From the NCBI RefSeq assembly GCF_013127955.1, contig NZ_CP053435.1:1054001-1118000 (forward strand): a stretch of DNA of 64,000 nucleotides, given 5' to 3'. The position numbers were made by a program, and so were the translations under genes. Below the pieces are notes generated by a model that was not told the origin of the DNA, did not search any database, and worked only from the letters and a program-made list of their open reading frames with translations. Below, piece by piece: positions 61,766 to 64,000 of the stretch (the stretch's first letter is position 1; each line of letters begins with the position of its first letter). Origin of the DNA: Spirosoma taeanense. Lineage in GTDB: Bacteria; Bacteroidota; Bacteroidia; Cytophagales; Spirosomataceae.

Positions 61766-62938
61766 ATGATAACGATCCAGATAGACGAAAACGACGGGGC
61801 TTTGTTAGCCGTCTCGTTCCCGCATGACCCCATTGGCAACCACCTTATTGGTCAGGTGCCCGGCCGACGCTGGAGCTACAGCCGCCGGTGCTGGGTTGTG
61901 CCTAACACCCGCGAAAGCGTTGTAAAACTGGGCCAGTTGTTCGGCAAAGACTACTGCCGTTTTGATGAGGCAGTCGTGCGGTTCTACAAACCTGCTGCCA
62001 CTCCGGTAGAAGTTGAACAAGCGACTAATCCGGTTTGGCCACCTAAGAGCAGGCAACAGGCTCGTAAACTGTTCCGGTACGTTCCGCCTGTGCGCGAGTA
62101 TGATCAGCACCCGGTTATCGTGGCCGTCACCGAAGTGTTGCGCGTGCAGAACTATAGTTACAAGACGTTCAAGAATTACAAGCAGGCCCTCATTACGCTC
62201 ATCCGGTATATCGGAAACAAGCCAATTGAGGAAGTAACAAAGGGACAATACCAGAAGTACCTGCTGTTTTTGATTGAAAAAAAAGGACTGAGCAGCGCTA
62301 CGCTCAACGTACACATCAACGCCTGGAAGTTTTACCAAGAAAAGGTGCTTTTACGGGATAAGGAAGTTTACGACGTTCCGTATCCACGGCAGGCCGTCAA
62401 ATTACCTACGGTTTATAGTATCGCTGAGGTAAAAGCCATTTTCAACGCTACAACCAGCTTAAAATACCGGACGTTATTCAAGCTGGTGTACGCCACTGGC
62501 TTAAGACTAAGCGAGGTAGCAGCCCTTCGGTTAACCGACATCGACCGCGTTCGTCGACTCATCAATGTACGGGGCGGTAAGGGAAAGAAGGACCGCATTG
62601 TTATGTTTTCCGAGAAGCTGGAAACTAATATTGATGAATACCTAAGCCGGTATAAACCGAAAACGTATTTGTTCGAAGAAGCTGAAACGAAGGAGCCGCT
62701 TGCGAAGCGGGCTATTCAACAGGTCTATAGCGACGCAGTTATGCACGCCCGCATCAACAAACGGGGTGGTATTCATACGCTGCGGCATTCCTTCGCTACT
62801 CATCTGCTCGAAGTCGGCACCGATATTCGGTATATTCAACAGTTGCTCGGCCACGAAAGCATTCTGACCACCATGCGCTATACGCATGTGACCGCCGACA
62901 AAATCAGTGCACTCAAAAGCCCGCTGGATAACCTGTAA
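61766..62938 (+). CDS. Tyrosine recombinase (XerC/D/IntI-like) with N-terminal extension
   Basis: A 390-residue site-specific recombinase. Residues 1-60 form a small domain (VPGRRWSYSRRCWVVPNT) seen in some Bacteroidota integrases. The SAM-like core-binding domain covers about 112-200. The catalytic residues are R247 (GLRLSEVAAL), K272-275 (RGGKGKKDR), H337 and R340 (HTLRHSFATH), H363 (LLGHES) and Y372 (MRYTHV), a complete set. The C-terminal KSPLDNL resembles integron integrases, but the extra IntI segment between strand KDRIVMF and the HxxR helix is missing. It reads towards the 254-bp repeats at 63316, its likely substrate sites (inference). Confidence 0.92.
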   Translation: MITIQIDENDGALLAVSFPHDPIGNHLIGQVPGRRWSYSRRCWVVPNTRESVVKLGQLFGKDYCRFDEAVVRFYKPAATPVEVEQATNPVWPPKSRQQARKLFRYVPPVREYDQHPVIVAVTEVLRVQNYSYKTFKNYKQALITLIRYIGNKPIEEVTKGQYQKYLLFLIEKKGLSSATLNVHINAWKFYQEKVLLRDKEVYDVPYPRQAVKLPTVYSIAEVKAIFNATTSLKYRTLFKLVYATGLRLSEVAALRLTDIDRVRRLINVRGGKGKKDRIVMFSEKLETNIDEYLSRYKPKTYLFEEAETKEPLAKRAIQQVYSDAVMHARINKRGGIHTLRHSFATHLLEVGTDIRYIQQLLGHESILTTMRYTHVTADKISALKSPLDNL

Positions 62939-63173
62939 GATCATGCCGGCGTAGCATGGGGCGTAACTGAGACAAGCTATAGAATTGGCTTTTGATTACG
63001 TAGCCTTGCGTGTACCGCTTCATGCTGCGCCGAATGCGTCGGAGTTCACCCCGTTTAGTGATCCGATACAGTTCGTTATCGTCGCCGAAAAAATGATTGG
63101 GATAACCTTCAATATCCCAGATTCGCTGCACAACTGCCGTTAACTGATACCGTATAGTCAATCCGCTAAACAA
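62913..63173 (-). CDS. Small NUMOD4-like hypothetical protein
   Basis: Up to 86 residues; convergent with the recombinase and overlapping its last 26 bp. The segment IWDIEGYPNHFFGDDNELYRITKRGELRR resembles the W.xIEGYP.Y..S..G motif of NUMOD4-type DNA-binding modules; RYTQGYVIKSQFYSLSQLRPML follows. There is no ATG before this; TTG at 63173 or GTG at 63131 must start it, or it is the remnant of a longer HNH-type protein. Confidence that it is expressed is moderate. Confidence 0.55.
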   Translation of the reverse strand: MFSGLTIRYQLTAVVQRIWDIEGYPNHFFGDDNELYRITKRGELRRIRRSMKRYTQGYVIKSQFYSLSQLRPMLRRHDLTGYPAGF

Positions 63174-63244
63174 GGCTTTGCTTATTCAAGGCGAAAGATA
63201 GTTATTTGTTTCAACTCAGAGACGTGAATTTAGGTTAAAAAAAT

Positions 63245-63295
63245 GCGGAACTATAATCCGCTGATAGCCAATCTGTCATAAGCGAATAGTTCCGC
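63245..63295. repeat. Imperfect hairpin downstream of the recombinase
   Basis: GCGGAACTAT pairs exactly with ATAGTTCCGC around a 31-base interior that can continue pairing (CGCTGAT with ATAAGCG, one mismatch, unequal spacers). It stands 20 bp before the first array junction and may be a terminator or part of the recombinase's attachment region. Confidence 0.55.
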
Positions 63296-63303
63296 GAAAT
63301 CGC

Positions 63304-63322
63304 GTACAATACTATGTTGTAC
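63304..63322. other. Possible attI-like core at the array's left edge
   Basis: GTACAA-N7-TTGTAC is an inverted pair of 6-base boxes. The right box is the first six bases of the repeat unit, placed directly after G, so the junction has the G/TT form used by integron recombinases. Tyrosine recombinases bind two inverted boxes separated by 6-8 bp. Assignment is tentative. Confidence 0.4.
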
Positions 63323-63569
63323 GGAGATGCTCCCTACCTCCCCTTGCTTTTGTCCTATTTTTGGGCTAGCTTGTCGGCGCGGGGAAGCTCGCTTACAAAG
63401 CTCCCGACAAGCTAGCCCAAAAATGCACGGCCAACCGCTTCAGCCCATCCCCCGGACTGGATGGGTGTAAACGGACAGTCAAGCTGTCGGTCGAGCCGGT
63501 CGACGCTCGTACAACATCGTGAGGGTGTAAGCCGCTGTCGCTACGCTCCCCGGCTTCACCCTCACGGTC
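63316..63569. repeat. 254-bp tandem unit, copy 1 (cassette-like)
   Basis: Begins with GTTGTACGG and runs to CGGTC. As read by eye it is identical to the next unit. No convincing reading frame is present. It contains a 21-bp-arm inverted repeat (63357-63424) and ends in an attC-like hairpin (63509-63576). Confidence 0.9.
63357..63424. repeat. 21-bp inverted repeat inside unit 1 (again at 63611-63678 in unit 2)
   Basis: Arms starting ATTTTTGGGCTAGC (63357-63377) and ending GCTAGCCCAAAAAT (63404-63424) are exactly complementary with a 26-base loop. The stem could be a terminator for the cassette or a structured RNA. Confidence 0.85.
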
Positions 63570-63576
63570 GTTGTAC
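63509..63576. other. attC-like recombination hairpin, copy 1
   Basis: Outer boxes GTACAAC (63509-63515) and GTTGTAC (63570-63576) are complementary. Inside them are unpaired spacers ATC and GGTC. Next come L boxes GTGAGGGTG-T-AAGCC and GGCTTCACCCTCAC, which pair over 14 bp leaving one extrahelical T at 63528. The apical loop is 18 bases. This is the architecture of integron attC sites; the boxes differ from the GTTRRRY/RYYYAAC consensus at one paired position. Confidence 0.65.
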
Positions 63577-63823
63577 GGAGATGCTCCCTACCTCCCCTTG
63601 CTTTTGTCCTATTTTTGGGCTAGCTTGTCGGCGCGGGGAAGCTCGCTTACAAAGCTCCCGACAAGCTAGCCCAAAAATGCACGGCCAACCGCTTCAGCCC
63701 ATCCCCCGGACTGGATGGGTGTAAACGGACAGTCAAGCTGTCGGTCGAGCCGGTCGACGCTCGTACAACATCGTGAGGGTGTAAGCCGCTGTCGCTACGC
63801 TCCCCGGCTTCACCCTCACGGTC
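63570..63823. repeat. 254-bp tandem unit, copy 2
   Basis: Second identical unit, from GTTGTACGG to CGGTC. It is followed by GTTGGGT instead of GTTGTAC, so the right-hand neighbour is a different sequence joined at the same GTT. Confidence 0.9.
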
Positions 63824-63830
63824 GTTGGGT
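63763..63830. other. attC-like recombination hairpin, copy 2
   Basis: Same GTACAAC, spacer and L boxes as copy 1 with the extrahelical T at 63782, but the last box is GTTGGGT (a full GTTRRRY match). The outer pairing is lost here exactly as expected when a different cassette follows; excision as a circle would restore GTTGTAC. Confidence 0.6.
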
Positions 63831-64000
63831 GCAAGCTAAGCCGTAAAAGTGTGTTTGTGGGCATCGTGTGACACACCGCCCGGCTCGTTGGGGAAGTCTG
63901 AGTTTTCATTTCCGGTGTGTCCGCGACAGCCTAAGCGCCCCAGCTAGGCTGACTTTGGCTCGTTGGGCGGCTTGGGTGTGACACCAGAAACTCTCCATTG
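63824..64000. other. Non-coding edge of the array, not assigned
   Basis: No gene is visible. Two further GTTGGG sites occur, each preceded by GGCTC (63887 and 63962), and a small AGCCTA/TAGGCT hairpin (63928-63950). A GTGTGACAC word appears on either side. This looks like the start of another, different unit that continues beyond the window. Confidence 0.4.

Noticed and set aside
61766-62938. Canonical integron integrase IntI
   Set aside because: The IntI-specific insertion before the HxxR motif is missing, although the C-terminus and neighbouring repeats are integron-like.
63461-63724. Open frame across the two repeat units
   Set aside because: It crosses the unit junction, starts in repeat DNA and has no domain pattern; the hairpins make coding unlikely.
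63316-63823. CRISPR array
   Set aside because: Only two directly abutting 254-bp identical units, no short repeats separated by unique spacers and no cas genes.
63316-63823. Insertion sequence or MITE pair
   Set aside because: The units lack terminal inverted repeats and target duplications and abut exactly at GTT; the structure fits site-specific recombination better.

Overview
The window looks like a chromosomal segment of a Bacteroidota bacterium of the order Cytophagales, of the Spirosoma type. That placement is an inference from gene content. Supporting signs are a SusC/SusD/SusE-type starch locus, a type IX secretion C-terminal sorting domain, a TonB N-terminal motif of Bacteroidota style, TAnnTTTG-type -7 promoter elements, SMUG2-type and AMG-type DNA repair genes, and a moderately high GC content. 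I saw no rRNA, tRNA, CRISPR array or transposase.

Layout. 1-4068: an ABC importer of the PotA/FbpC type, with two permeases (the first cut by the window edge) and an ATPase, and two unusual glutamine-amidotransferase-fold proteins directly upstream of the ATPase. 4117-6313: manganese/iron homeostasis, with mntH and mntR divergent around a perfect 11-bp-arm palindrome. 6379-8447: an LptF/LptG permease and an EamA exporter. 8458-16586: a one-directional cell-surface glycan block of three polytopic GT-C-like proteins, two GT2 glycosyltransferases and an MBOAT O-acyltransferase. 16567-21212: msrB, a lipoprotein and a four-gene oxidative L-fucose (or related deoxy sugar) catabolic operon ending in a perfect 28-bp hairpin. 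21295-27923: a secreted subtilase, a CocE/NonD hydrolase, a DUF427 protein, an osmoprotectant/ergothioneine-type ABC importer whose fused binding domain is circularly permuted, and a 3-methyladenine glycosylase.

28034-29807 is the most unusual protein-coding operon: a GT60-type (Skp1-type) GlcNAc transferase, a 2-oxoglutarate/Fe(II) prolyl hydroxylase and an 89-residue protein carrying four consecutive collagen-like Gly-X-Y triplets. The three genes overlap or are 6 bp apart. Together they suggest a bacterial hydroxyproline-glycosylation system with its substrate encoded in the same operon.

29981-45003 is mostly housekeeping and accessory single genes: M43 protease, yicC, pdxA with a long disordered extension, a 2-hydroxyacid dehydrogenase, a 7-TIG-repeat lipoprotein, a MoxR/ChlI-like ATPase with a nearby VWA partner, SMUG2-type glycosylase, class A beta-lactamase-like hydrolase, Uma2, DUF2141, DinB and pyrB. 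45100-55871 is a starch-utilisation locus (GH13, SusE, SusD, SusC, large T9SS-secreted GH13). 55907-61729 holds maf, a GNAT, an Omp85-like barrel, marR-yceI, an orphan HsdR N-terminal domain and AMP nucleosidase.

61766-64000 is an accessory end: a tyrosine recombinase, a small NUMOD4-like ORF, and two identical 254-bp units. Each unit ends in an attC-like hairpin (R-box, unpaired spacer, L-box with one extrahelical T, apical loop), and all unit junctions fall at GTT. This resembles an integron cassette array, but the recombinase points towards the array and lacks the extra domain of IntI. Everything here was read by eye; no homology search or folding program was run.
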